Positions 1 through 7,174 of a DNA stretch of 13,635 bases are shown here, in pieces; positions within the stretch are counted from its first letter, which is position 1, and every line of letters begins with the position of its first letter. Position numbers and translations under genes: made by a program. The notes under the pieces were generated by a model. It searched no databases and had not been told where the DNA came from. It worked only from the letters and a program-made list of their open reading frames with translations. This DNA comes from an uncultured Oscillospiraceae bacterium. Lineage in GTDB: Bacteria; Bacillota; Clostridia; Oscillospirales; Acutalibacteraceae. The stretch is from positions 1 through 13,635 of the forward strand of contig USHL01000017.1 in the NCBI GenBank assembly GCA_900554525.1, read 5' to 3'.

Positions 1-1
1 T

Positions 2-1186
2 GTATATTCGCTTTTGGATGCAGAAAATAAAAAAAGGTTTATGAAACTGTATTTTGACCGCGAATACGGTATAGGATACAATTTTGGAAGAACTCATATA
101 AATTCCTGTGATTTTTCTTTGGATACATATTCTTCAGTTGCAGATGGTGATAAGCTTCTTGATACTTTCAGTCTGAAAAGAGAAAGAAAATATATAATAC
201 CGTTTATAAAGAATGCAATGGAATACTGCCCTGAAGAAATATATCTTTTTGCTTCTCCGTGGAGCCCTCCGGCTTATATGAAGGACAACAATAATATGCT
301 GCATGGAGGAAGGCTTCTTGATGAGTATAAAAGTATATGGGCGGATTATTATGTCAGATACATAAAGGAAATGGCAAAGGAAAACATCAGGATAAGATGT
401 GTTACGGTCCAAAACGAGCCTGCCGCTGTTCAAACCTGGGAAAGCTGTAATTATTCGGCAGAGGAGGAGCAGGAGTTTATAGACAAATACCTGATTCATT
501 CTTTAGATAGCGCCGGTCTTGCAGATATCGGAATAATGATTTGGGATCATAACAAGGAAAAGGTGTACGACCGTGCAAAAAAAATACTTGGAAATAAAAA
601 GATTGCCGACAGAGTTTCTGCCGTTGCACATCATTGGTATTCCGGAGATCATTTTGAGGGACCAAGGCTTGTGTGGGAGCAGCTTCATAAACCGCTTGTT
701 TGCAGTGAATTCTGCGGAGCGATAACCGATGATGTAAATCTTCTTGCGGAACGGTACGGAGTTGAAATCTGTGAAAATCTTAATAATTTTGTTATAGCGT
801 CGTGCGACTGGAATCTGCTGCTTGACCAAAAAGGCGGACCGTACCATGACAGAACGGCGAAAACCGAAGGAGAACTTTTAGAAGCCAAAGATGACGGCTG
901 CTTTGCCCCGATATTGTATGATACATCCGAAAACGAGCTTATTGTTACACCGATTTATTATTATATAGGACATTTCTCAAAATATATCAGGCGAGGCGCA
1001 AAACGTGTTGCAACAACAAAGCACAGTAAATATCTTTATGTCTGCGCTTTTGTTAATCCTGACGGAAGTAAAGTATGTGTGATTCTTAATACAGCAGATA
1101 CAGAATTGTATGCAACCTTGAGATATAGAGGCGGATGTACTGCAAACATTATGAAACCGCACTCAATAACAACATTTTTATTTTAG
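2..1186 (+). CDS. GH30-family glycoside hydrolase, 5' end cut by window edge
   Basis: Likely retaining beta-glycosidase of glycoside hydrolase family 30 (glucosylceramidase/beta-1,6-glucanase-like clan A enzyme). The frame is open to base 2, so the true start lies outside the window; an internal TTG at 14 has no RBS and is not the start. About 394 residues are visible, compared with roughly 440-490 for the family, so an N-terminal piece is missing. Seen: a family-like stretch SPWSPPAYMK (254-283), the QNEP motif whose Glu codon (416-418) matches the acid/base, and CSEFCG whose Glu codon (707-709) matches the nucleophile. The last ~80 residues fit the small C-terminal beta-sandwich that packs on the TIM barrel. 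Whether it is secreted cannot be judged without the N-terminus. Its stop is followed after 12 nt by a PHP phosphoesterase, which suggests co-transcription. The family is fairly sure; the substrate is unknown. Confidence 0.88.
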   Translation, partial: VYSLLDAENKKRFMKLYFDREYGIGYNFGRTHINSCDFSLDTYSSVADGDKLLDTFSLKRERKYIIPFIKNAMEYCPEEIYLFASPWSPPAYMKDNNNMLHGGRLLDEYKSIWADYYVRYIKEMAKENIRIRCVTVQNEPAAVQTWESCNYSAEEEQEFIDKYLIHSLDSAGLADIGIMIWDHNKEKVYDRAKKILGNKKIADRVSAVAHHWYSGDHFEGPRLVWEQLHKPLVCSEFCGAITDDVNLLAERYGVEICENLNNFVIASCDWNLLLDQKGGPYHDRTAKTEGELLEAKDDGCFAPILYDTSENELIVTPIYYYIGHFSKYIRRGAKRVATTKHSKYLYVCAFVNPDGSKVCVILNTADTELYATLRYRGGCTANIMKPHSITTFLF

Positions 1187-1198
1187 GAGATGTTTGTA

Positions 1199-2131
1199 AT
1201 GAAAAGACAGCAGGCTTTTGCGGACAAAGAGAAGAAATTTTTGCGCGGCGGGCTTCACTGCCATACCACAAGGTCAGACGGTCGGCTCACTCCGCGTGAA
1301 ACCTTGGAGTACGCGGCAAAACAAGGCTTTGATTTTATGGCGCTTACCGATCACCAGGTATATAATTTTATTGATTTTGCGCCGGAAAGCGGTGTGCTTG
1401 TGATACCGGGAATGGAATACGGCAATGATCTTATAAAAGGTCATGGCTTCAGATGCTTTCATACGGTTTGCTTAGGTCCGTCAAAAGATGACGGCAACGG
1501 TTTTGAACAGGACCAGACCTTTGAATGGGGTACCGCACCAAGCTCAGAGGCATATCAGCCATTTCTTGATGAAATACATGAAAAAAAGAATCTGACCATA
1601 CTCTGTCATCCTCAGTGGAGCGGAACCAGCGCCAAATACTTTGATACGCAGAAGGGTAATTTTGCTATGGAGATATGGAACAGCGGCAGTGCAATTAACT
1701 GTGACTGCGATTACGATGCGGCTTACTGGGATGAAATTTTAGGCAAAGGAAAGGTGATTTACGGAGTTGCGACCGATGATGCTCATTCTTACGATGTGCT
1801 GTGTAAGGGGTGGGTAATGGTAAAGGCGGAAAAAAATATAAATTCAATATTAAAGGCTTTGGAAAACGGAGAATTTTATTCTTCATGCGGACCTGAAATA
1901 TATGATTTTTATGTTGACGGCGGCAAGGCGGTAATAGAATGCTCTCCGGTTTCAAGAATACGCTTGCAGAGTGATATGCATCCGAATCGAGTTGTGACCG
2001 ATAAAGACGGCGGACTGACGCATGCAGAGTTCGATATAGATGATTTTTGGGCAGGGGATTATGATTATGTTCGGATAAGCATAGTTGATAAGGACGGAAA
2101 AAAGGCATGGACAAATCCGATTTTCCTTTGA
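1199..2131 (+). CDS. PHP-domain metal-dependent phosphoesterase
   Basis: A 310-residue PHP-fold protein. The likely start is ATG 1199, because AGGAG at 1185-1189 sits 9 nt before it; the in-frame ATG at 1190 touches the Shine-Dalgarno sequence. Metal-ligand motifs in PHP order: H20-x-H22 (LHCHTT), D51-H52 (LTDHQ), E73 (GMEY), H88, H137 (LCHPQW) and D194-x-H196 (DDAHSY). PHP domains bind two or three metal ions and usually hydrolyse phosphate esters; this type is annotated generically as a phosphoesterase. After ~residue 215 the chain leaves the PHP core and looks like a small beta-rich domain. No signal peptide is visible, so it is probably cytoplasmic. It lies directly between the GH30 gene and another PHP gene, which hints at a shared sugar or sugar-phosphate pathway, but no substrate can be read from the sequence. 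Confidence 0.85.
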   Translation: MKRQQAFADKEKKFLRGGLHCHTTRSDGRLTPRETLEYAAKQGFDFMALTDHQVYNFIDFAPESGVLVIPGMEYGNDLIKGHGFRCFHTVCLGPSKDDGNGFEQDQTFEWGTAPSSEAYQPFLDEIHEKKNLTILCHPQWSGTSAKYFDTQKGNFAMEIWNSGSAINCDCDYDAAYWDEILGKGKVIYGVATDDAHSYDVLCKGWVMVKAEKNINSILKALENGEFYSSCGPEIYDFYVDGGKAVIECSPVSRIRLQSDMHPNRVVTDKDGGLTHAEFDIDDFWAGDYDYVRISIVDKDGKKAWTNPIFL

Positions 2132-2187
2132 ATAAGGAATATAAACTGTAATAATTAATCGTATTTATAAAGGACATTGATATTGAT

Positions 2188-3009
2188 ATGGATATATATG
2201 ACAGTCATATTCACAGTATAAATTCGTTTGACGGCAAGCAGAGTGTAGAGGAAATATGCCGCACGGCGTTGGAAAAGAAATTGTCCGGAGTTACCGTGAG
2301 CGACCACGCCGATTTGCTTGCCTTGATTCCGGAAAAAACTATGGAGCGTATGCCGCGGTCGATAAAAACAATAGATGAGGCGGCACGTAAATATGACGGG
2401 AAGCTTCGTGTGTTTCGCGGAGTGGAAATGTCAGAGTATCACAATGATACGGAAAACGCAAAGAAGATTCTCGCATTAACTGATTATGATGTAATATTGG
2501 GGTCGGTTCATTATATCGGCTTCAACGGCAGTCTTACATCATATTCACATATTGATTTCGGCAGTCAAATGCCGATTGATGATGTATATGATCTTCTGAA
2601 GGAATATCTGGCACAGGTGTCCTATGTGCTTGATGATCCGTTTTTTGACGTGTTCTGTCATCTTACCTGCCCTCTCAGGTATATGAACGGAGAATATGGG
2701 CGAGGTATTGATATTATGCGCTTTGAAAGCGATATTGTCAGTATACTGAAAAAAATGATAGAGCGTCGGATTGCGCTTGAGGTAAATACATCAGGTATAG
2801 GTACTCCGCTTAATGAGCTTATGCCCGATAGGCGGATATTGAAACTTTACAGGGAACTCGGCGGAAAGCTTTTGACATTGGGAAGTGATGCGCATACTTC
2901 AGATCGGATCGGTGGTGCATTTTATGAAGCTGCCGAGGTTTTGAGAAAAATTGGGTTTGGCGGATATTATTATTTTGATCAACGCAGGGCAAAGCTTGTG
3001 CCGTTTTAA
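2188..3009 (+). CDS. Histidinol-phosphatase-like PHP protein (HisJ/HisK family)
   Basis: A 273-residue, complete PHP-family phosphatase resembling the HisJ/HisK histidinol-phosphatases, which release phosphate from L-histidinol phosphate in histidine synthesis. Seen: N-terminal DSHIHS (H7, H9), VSDHAD (D39, H40), FRGVEMS (E80), GSVHYI (H108), FCHLTC (H158), EVNTSG (198-203) and C-terminal GSDAHTSDRIG with D234 and H236. This set matches the PHP metal ligands in order, and GSDAH is typical of HisJ. The length agrees with the family (about 260-280). The RBS AAAGGA at 2169-2174 is rather far (13 nt) from ATG 2188. No other his gene is nearby, and it follows a second PHP gene, so it may dephosphorylate something other than histidinol phosphate. 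The family is sure; the substrate is not. Confidence 0.85.
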   Translation: MDIYDSHIHSINSFDGKQSVEEICRTALEKKLSGVTVSDHADLLALIPEKTMERMPRSIKTIDEAARKYDGKLRVFRGVEMSEYHNDTENAKKILALTDYDVILGSVHYIGFNGSLTSYSHIDFGSQMPIDDVYDLLKEYLAQVSYVLDDPFFDVFCHLTCPLRYMNGEYGRGIDIMRFESDIVSILKKMIERRIALEVNTSGIGTPLNELMPDRRILKLYRELGGKLLTLGSDAHTSDRIGGAFYEAAEVLRKIGFGGYYYFDQRRAKLVPF

Positions 3010-3044
3010 ACAAAAGTTATCAATATTGGAGCTGAGTATAGAAA

Positions 3045-3710
3045 TTGAATTGGCAAGAAATTGACTGGGAATTTTTGATTAGGGTAATTTTTAATTTGCT
3101 GCTGTCGGTTGTGATAGGAGGACTTATCGGTAATGAAAGGGGGCGGCACGGCAGGGCGGCGGGTATGCGGACGCATATAATAGTATGCCTCGGCGCGGCG
3201 CTGACATCGATGATGAGCCTGTTTGCGGACAGGGAGTATGGAGAGACAGGGGATATATTCAGGATATCGGCGCAGGTGGTCTGTGGAGTGGGATTTCTGG
3301 GAGCAGGAATGATAATATTGAAAAACAACAGTGTGATAACTGGTCTGACCACTGCCGCCGGGATATGGACGACAAGCATAATAGGCATAGCGATAGGCTA
3401 CGGATTTTACATAGGAGCGATAGCTGCGGCGGTATTTTGTCTCGGGGCAACGGTGCTTTTGTCAAAGCTTGAAAAGGGCAGGAAATTTCTTATTGTATAT
3501 TATATAGAAATAGATGATATGTATAAAACAAATGAGGTTATAGACGTACTGACGCAGAATCTGAATGTCGAGTTTACATATCGGGTAACGGCGCCAAAGA
3601 GCGGATATGGCGGGCATTTAGGAATGGATATAATCATAAATAAGAGAACCGATATCAATGTGAAAATATTCAGAGATATGGAAAATATAGTTTATGCGGT
3701 CGAGGAATAG
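3045..3710 (+). CDS. MgtC/SapB-family inner-membrane protein
   Basis: A 221-residue MgtC/SapB-family membrane protein. The hydrophobic N-terminal half holds about five predicted membrane segments (roughly residues 11-29, 43-60, 74-92, 96-117, 120-140). It carries the family signature GGLIGNERGR (25-34), a version of the conserved G-LIG-ER motif, and a conserved-looking stretch around GFLGAGMI (83-90). The C-terminal ~75 residues are soluble and resemble the small alpha/beta cytoplasmic tail of longer MgtC proteins. In Salmonella MgtC acts in low-Mg2+ survival and inhibits the F-type ATPase, but homologues in non-pathogens have no settled role. The start is TTG 3045: a stop at 3039-3041 closes the frame upstream and GGAG at 3028-3031 serves as RBS. 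The context gives no clue to its job. Confidence 0.85.
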   Translation: MNWQEIDWEFLIRVIFNLLLSVVIGGLIGNERGRHGRAAGMRTHIIVCLGAALTSMMSLFADREYGETGDIFRISAQVVCGVGFLGAGMIILKNNSVITGLTTAAGIWTTSIIGIAIGYGFYIGAIAAAVFCLGATVLLSKLEKGRKFLIVYYIEIDDMYKTNEVIDVLTQNLNVEFTYRVTAPKSGYGGHLGMDIIINKRTDINVKIFRDMENIVYAVEE

Positions 3711-3753
3711 TAGCATAAGTAGGCTGAAACGAAATTAAAAAGGAGAGTGGAAG

Positions 3754-4770
3754 ATGAAAATATTAATTATAGGATCGGGAATGATGGGGAGCGCGATGGC
3801 GGTACCGGCGCTGGAAAACGGACACAGAGTGATGCTTGCCGGCACGCCGCTGGACGGGGAAATAATAGAGGGACTGAAGCACAGCAATTATCATAAGACC
3901 CTTAAACGGGAGCTGAGAGGAGATATAAGCTTCAAGCAATATGAAGAAATAAGGGAGAATATTCCGGAAAGCGATGTGGTTGTCAGCGGGGTATCGAGCT
4001 TCGGAGCCGGCTGGTTTGCGGAAGAGGTGATACCTAAGCTTAAAAGCGGGCAGAAGGTTCTTGCGGTCACAAAGGGGCTGCACGGGAAGAGCGACGGTAC
4101 GCTTGAGACGATTCCGGAATGGTATACGGGATTAAGAGAGGACATATACTTTAATGCGGTCGGAGGACCGTGTATAAGCTTTGAGCTTGCCGACAGGGTA
4201 CAAACCGAAGTAGCCTTCTGCGGACGGGATAAAAAAGTACTGGAAGAACTGCGCGGGATATTCGGGACGGAGTATTATCATATATCGGTCACAGAAGATG
4301 TAAAAGGCATCGAGACAGCAGTGGCGCTTAAAAACGCCTATGCCATGGCGGTGAGCCTCGCGATAGGAGCATATGCCGGAAACAATCCGGAGCAGCCGGG
4401 CAAATACAATGCGCAGGCGGGACTTTTTTACGAGTCGGTGAGAGAAATACGGGAGCTGATAAAGCTGTTCGGCGGCGGAGAAAATGCACTGGCGTTCGGA
4501 GCCGGAGACCTTTACGTTACGGTATTCGGCGGGAGAACGCGCAGGCTCGGAGTGATTTTAGGGTCAGGCACAGAATTCGCCGAGGCAGAGGAGCAGCTCA
4601 GCGGGGTGACGCTTGAATCAGTCGCCGTCATAAGGCTTATGGGAAAATATCTCGGAAAAAGACTGGCGGAATATCCGCTTATGGCGCATATGTATGAGCG
4701 TATAACCCGAAATACGGTACCCGATATACCGTGGAACAGCTTTCTGCACGATTACTTTATTGACAGATGA
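3754..4770 (+). CDS. gpsA: NAD(P)H-dependent glycerol-3-phosphate dehydrogenase (GpsA-like, divergent)
   Basis: Predicted cytoplasmic enzyme reducing dihydroxyacetone phosphate to sn-glycerol 3-phosphate for phospholipid synthesis. It has 338 residues, the usual GpsA length. Seen: Rossmann loop GSGMMG (7-12), TKGL with K107, GGPC (137-140), the catalytic-region KNAYA with K193, GAGDLYVT (249-256) and GRTRRLG where standard GpsA has SRNxxxG. The last change and the loose match around residues 30-60 (normally the NPxY/LP region) make it a divergent member, so the substrate is less certain than the fold. The start ATG 3754 has a good AAGGAGAG RBS nearby. It sits directly upstream of glpP and the G3P-oxidising operon, which supports a G3P-related role. 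An opine/ketopantoate-type dehydrogenase with the same fold is the main alternative. Confidence 0.8.
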   Translation: MKILIIGSGMMGSAMAVPALENGHRVMLAGTPLDGEIIEGLKHSNYHKTLKRELRGDISFKQYEEIRENIPESDVVVSGVSSFGAGWFAEEVIPKLKSGQKVLAVTKGLHGKSDGTLETIPEWYTGLREDIYFNAVGGPCISFELADRVQTEVAFCGRDKKVLEELRGIFGTEYYHISVTEDVKGIETAVALKNAYAMAVSLAIGAYAGNNPEQPGKYNAQAGLFYESVREIRELIKLFGGGENALAFGAGDLYVTVFGGRTRRLGVILGSGTEFAEAEEQLSGVTLESVAVIRLMGKYLGKRLAEYPLMAHMYERITRNTVPDIPWNSFLHDYFIDR

Positions 4771-4774
4771 AGTA

Positions 4775-4799
4775 AGACAGCGGTTTATTTGTCTGTTTT
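4775..4799 (+). terminator. Weak possible terminator after gpsA
   Basis: A 5-bp stem AGACA/TGTCT (4775-4779 with 4790-4794) with a 10-nt loop is followed by GTTTT. It is A/T-rich and short, so termination would be inefficient. It is the only candidate end signal between gpsA and the glpP promoter. Confidence 0.25.
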
Positions 4800-4814
4800 G
4801 CATGATAACGGTGC

Positions 4815-4843
4815 TTGACAAAGCGGCTGAAGAGTATTATAAT
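4815..4843 (+). promoter_or_regulatory. Consensus sigma-A promoter of glpP
   Basis: TTGACA at 4815-4820 and TATAAT at 4838-4843 are separated by exactly 17 nt, so both boxes match the vegetative consensus 6/6. Transcription would start near 4850, only about 7 nt before the terminator stem at 4857. A strong promoter immediately followed by an intrinsic terminator is the arrangement expected for control by antitermination. Confidence 0.9.
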
Positions 4844-4856
4844 TTATACAGAGAAC

Positions 4857-4895
4857 AGAGATACAAAGTACGGCAGTCGCTTTGTATCTCTTTTT
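4857..4895 (+). terminator. Leader terminator upstream of glpP (putative GlpP antitermination target)
   Basis: A perfect 12-bp inverted repeat, 4857-4868 with 4880-4891, encloses an 11-nt loop (TACGGCAGTCG) and is followed by TTTT and a second T run. It lies between the consensus promoter and the glpP start, so most transcripts should stop unless antitermination occurs. GlpP of Bacillus is known to act on such terminators in glp leaders when bound to G3P. The loop begins TAC and contains GGCA, shared with the second leader at 5502-5560. Autoregulation of glpP is inferred. Confidence 0.85.
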
Positions 4896-4914
4896 GTTTT
4901 TGGGGGCGGTATTT

Positions 4915-5478
4915 GTGTATAAACAGAATATAGCAGAGGCTTTGGAACGGACACCGGTAATCGCCGCTACCGATTCCGCGGGATGGCAAAGGGCGCTTAT
5001 GTCCGAAACAGAGGTGCTGTTCCATCTGAACGCCGATATAATGACTGTGGCTGAGGATATTAAAAGAGCGAAAGCAAAAAATAAGCATATATTTGTGCAT
5101 ATAGATTTGGCGGAGGGTATAGGGAAAGACCGAACCGGAATTAAATGGCTGTCTGCACTCGGAGCCGACGGCATAATCAGCACGAGGGCACAGCTTATAC
5201 GCAGCGCTAAGGAGTGCGGACTTACAGCAATACAGCGCTTTTTCGTGCTTGATTCCAAAGGAATGAACTCAATAAGCGAAATGATCGATGCCGCGCGGCC
5301 TGATTTGATAGAAATAATGCCTGGAGTTATCCCGAAGGCAATAAGCTTTTTTTCCGGAAAGGGAATACCCGTAATAGCCGGAGGGCTTATCGAGACAAAA
5401 GCGGAGATTACCGCGGCGCTGAGTGCAGGAGCAGCCGCTGTGTCAACCGGGAAAAGCGGACTGTGGTCAAATTTGTAA
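4915..5478 (+). CDS. glpP: Glycerol-3-phosphate-responsive antiterminator GlpP
   Basis: A 187-residue RNA-binding antiterminator that, in Bacillus, binds leader mRNA of glp operons in the presence of G3P and prevents termination. Seen: RTPVIAAT near the N-terminus (12-19), FVHIDLAEGIGKD (60-72), DGIISTRAQLI (85-95), IQRFFVLDS (106-114), PDLIEIMPGVIPK (129-141), IPVIAGGLIE (151-160) and an ALSAGAAAVST tail; these match the TIM-barrel-like GlpP family throughout. The start chosen is GTG 4915, 5 nt after the purine-rich GGGGGCGG (4902-4909); the frame is open farther upstream, but that stretch encodes the terminator stem and does not resemble GlpP. It sits between two leader terminators, one in front of its own gene and one in front of the G3P dehydrogenase operon, which are its obvious targets. 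Confidence 0.95.
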   Translation: MYKQNIAEALERTPVIAATDSAGWQRALMSETEVLFHLNADIMTVAEDIKRAKAKNKHIFVHIDLAEGIGKDRTGIKWLSALGADGIISTRAQLIRSAKECGLTAIQRFFVLDSKGMNSISEMIDAARPDLIEIMPGVIPKAISFFSGKGIPVIAGGLIETKAEITAALSAGAAAVSTGKSGLWSNL

Positions 5479-5481
5479 AAA

Positions 5482-5487
5482 TATAAT
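5482..5487 (+). promoter_or_regulatory. Candidate -10 box of the G3P dehydrogenase operon
   Basis: A TATAAT hexamer just after the glpP stop lies 14 nt before the second terminator stem, almost the same distance as in the glpP leader (13 nt). No recognisable -35 box is present at 16-18 nt, and no extended -10 TGn is seen. It may be a weak or activator-dependent promoter, or the operon may instead be fed by readthrough from glpP. Confidence 0.4.
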
Positions 5488-5501
5488 AATCTGCGTAGAT
5501 T

Positions 5502-5560
5502 AAAGAGAGCGGAAAAGTACCCGGCATATATTATGCCGATTGCTTTTTCGCTCTCTTTTT
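5502..5560 (+). terminator. Leader terminator upstream of the G3P dehydrogenase operon (putative GlpP target)
   Basis: A 16-bp stem (5502-5517 with 5543-5558, one G-U pair) carries an inner 7-bp hairpin (5522-5528 with 5532-5538, 3-nt loop) and ends in a T run at 5556-5560. It ends the glpP transcript and also stands in front of the dehydrogenase operon. Its apical part starts AAAGTACCCGGCA, compared with AAAGTACGGCA in the glpP leader, and both stems close on CTTT. This points to one RNA-binding protein recognising both. A plain glpP terminator is the alternative. Confidence 0.85.
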
Positions 5561-5659
5561 CGAAGAAGAATAACAAAATTTTTTCAGAGAGCTTTTGCAG
5601 ACAGTCGTGCCGTGTGCAGTTTTGTGAAAAAACGAAGCCGCAAAGGGTGCAGCAATAAT

Positions 5660-5678
5660 ATATACAATATCTGTATAT
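5660..5678. promoter_or_regulatory. 19-bp palindrome in the leader of the dehydrogenase operon
   Basis: ATATACA-N5-TGTATAT (7+7 bp perfect) lies about 55 nt before the GlpA-like start codon in the otherwise featureless 5561-5733 leader. It could be a repressor operator or a weak RNA hairpin. It is A/T-rich, so chance occurrence is possible. The rest of this ~170-nt leader shows no convincing gene. Confidence 0.3.
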
Positions 5679-5733
5679 CAAAGAGCGCCGATACCGGGAA
5701 AGCAATTTATATGATGAAACGGAGAGTTTGAAA

Positions 5734-7164
5734 ATGTTTGACGTGGCAATTATAGGAGCAGGTGTGATAGGGGGTATGACGGCAAGGGAGCTTACAAAAT
5801 ACAAGCTGTCGGTGTGTATACTCGAAAAGGAAAGCGATGTTGCCTGCGGAGCAAGCAAGGCTAACAGCGGGATAGTGCACGGCGGCTATGACCCGCAGCC
5901 CGGAACACTTAAGGCAAGGCTTAACGCAAGGGGTGTGCCGCTTTTATATAAGGCGGCAAAGGAACTTAATGTTCCCTGCAAGAACAACGGTTCAATGGTG
6001 CTTGCCTTCAGTAAGGAAGAGGAGAAGGTTATAGACGGGCTTTATGAGCGCGGACTGAAAAACGGAATAAAGGGCATGGCTGTTATCTCGGGCACCGGGG
6101 CTCGGCGGCTTGAAAGCAATTTATCTGAGAATGTCACAAAGGCTCTGCTTGTTACAAATGCGGGAATAATCTGCCCTTATGCGCTGACTGTTGCCGCCGT
6201 GGGCAACGCTATGGATAACGGCGCGGAGCTTCGCACGAATTATGAAGTGACAGCGATAGTAAAGGCTGATGGCGTCTTCAGAATCTGCTCTGCCGACGGC
6301 AGACAGATAACCGCGCGGTATCTTGTAAACTGTGCGGGCGGCTTTGCGGATAAAATAGCCGAAATGGCAGGGGATAAATTTTTTGAAATAATACCCCGCG
6401 CCGGTGAATATATACTGCTTGATAAAAACGAGGGCGGGACCGTATCGCATACAATTTTCCAGGTACCTACGGCAAACGGAAAGGGCGTTTTGGTAACTCC
6501 CACGGCGGACGGCAATTTACTGCTTGGTCCCACCGCAGAAAAGGCGGATACATCTGATAACACCGAAACCACGGCGGGCGGGCTTAAAACAGTCGCCGAG
6601 CTTGCAAAAAAGAGCGTGCCGAGCATCAACGCACACGCGGTTATAACCTCTTTTTCGGGCGTGCGCGCGTCTGAGAAAAACGGCGATTTTATCATAAAGG
6701 AATCGGAAAAGGTAATTGGGCTTATTCACGCCGCGGCGATAGATTCACCCGGACTTTCTTCATCTGCGGCGATTGCGGAATATATTGCGGAGCTGCTTGA
6801 AAAAAGCGGGCTTGAATTGACCGGAAATCCCGGTTTTAACGGCATGCGCGAGGACATTCATGCCTTTAAGAAAATGAGCGATGAGGAAAAGGACGAATAT
6901 ATAAAGAAAAACCCTGCATACGGCAGAATCATCTGCCGCTGTGAAACTGTGAGCGAGGGCGAAATATTGGACGCTTTGCGCCGCAACCCAAAAGCGACGG
7001 ATATTGACGGTGTGAAACGCCGTACACGTTCGGGAATGGGAAGATGTCAAGGCGGATTTTGTATGCCGTATGTAATGCGGCTTATAGAAAAGGAAACGGG
7101 AAAACCGCTGACCGAAATCACTAAAAAAGGCGGGAAATCAAATATTGCGACAGGCAGACTGTGA
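5734..7164 (+). CDS. GlpA-like FAD-dependent dehydrogenase with C-terminal BFD-type [2Fe-2S] domain
   Basis: A 476-residue flavoprotein, probably oxidising glycerol 3-phosphate to dihydroxyacetone phosphate. Start ATG 5734 is preceded by GGAGAG (5721-5726, 7-nt spacer); the in-frame TTG at 5728 is too close to it. Domains in order: N-terminal FAD fold with IIGAGVIGG (6-14) and a DAO-type NSGIVHGGYD motif; a substrate-binding DAO region with ASEKNGDF and AIDSPGLSSS near residues 310-340; and a C-terminal BFD-like region with C401-x-C403 (ICRCE) and C438-x4-C443 (CQGGFC), which should hold a [2Fe-2S] cluster. The same architecture occurs in GlpA subunits of anaerobic G3P dehydrogenases. It leads a three-gene operon behind a GlpP-type leader. 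Annotation pipelines often call this type just NAD(P)/FAD-dependent oxidoreductase, and 2-hydroxyglutarate-type substrates cannot be excluded by sequence alone. Confidence 0.88.
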   Translation: MFDVAIIGAGVIGGMTARELTKYKLSVCILEKESDVACGASKANSGIVHGGYDPQPGTLKARLNARGVPLLYKAAKELNVPCKNNGSMVLAFSKEEEKVIDGLYERGLKNGIKGMAVISGTGARRLESNLSENVTKALLVTNAGIICPYALTVAAVGNAMDNGAELRTNYEVTAIVKADGVFRICSADGRQITARYLVNCAGGFADKIAEMAGDKFFEIIPRAGEYILLDKNEGGTVSHTIFQVPTANGKGVLVTPTADGNLLLGPTAEKADTSDNTETTAGGLKTVAELAKKSVPSINAHAVITSFSGVRASEKNGDFIIKESEKVIGLIHAAAIDSPGLSSSAAIAEYIAELLEKSGLELTGNPGFNGMREDIHAFKKMSDEEKDEYIKKNPAYGRIICRCETVSEGEILDALRRNPKATDIDGVKRRTRSGMGRCQGGFCMPYVMRLIEKETGKPLTEITKKGGKSNIATGRL

Positions 7165-7174
7165 GGAGAAAATA

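Noticed and set aside
5540..5731. Small + strand frame in the leader of the GlpA-like operon
   Set aside because: It begins inside the descending arm of the terminator, has no RBS at its start, and its product is unlike any known leader peptide.
5728..5733. TTG 5728 as start of the GlpA-like protein
   Set aside because: It lies 1 nt after the GGAGAG RBS; ATG 5734 has proper spacing.
4785..5858. Long - strand open frame (357 codons) opposite glpP
   Set aside because: It is antisense to a clear GlpP gene, crosses both leader terminators and the promoter, has no RBS or recognisable domain, and is Ser/Ile-rich as expected of a shadow frame.
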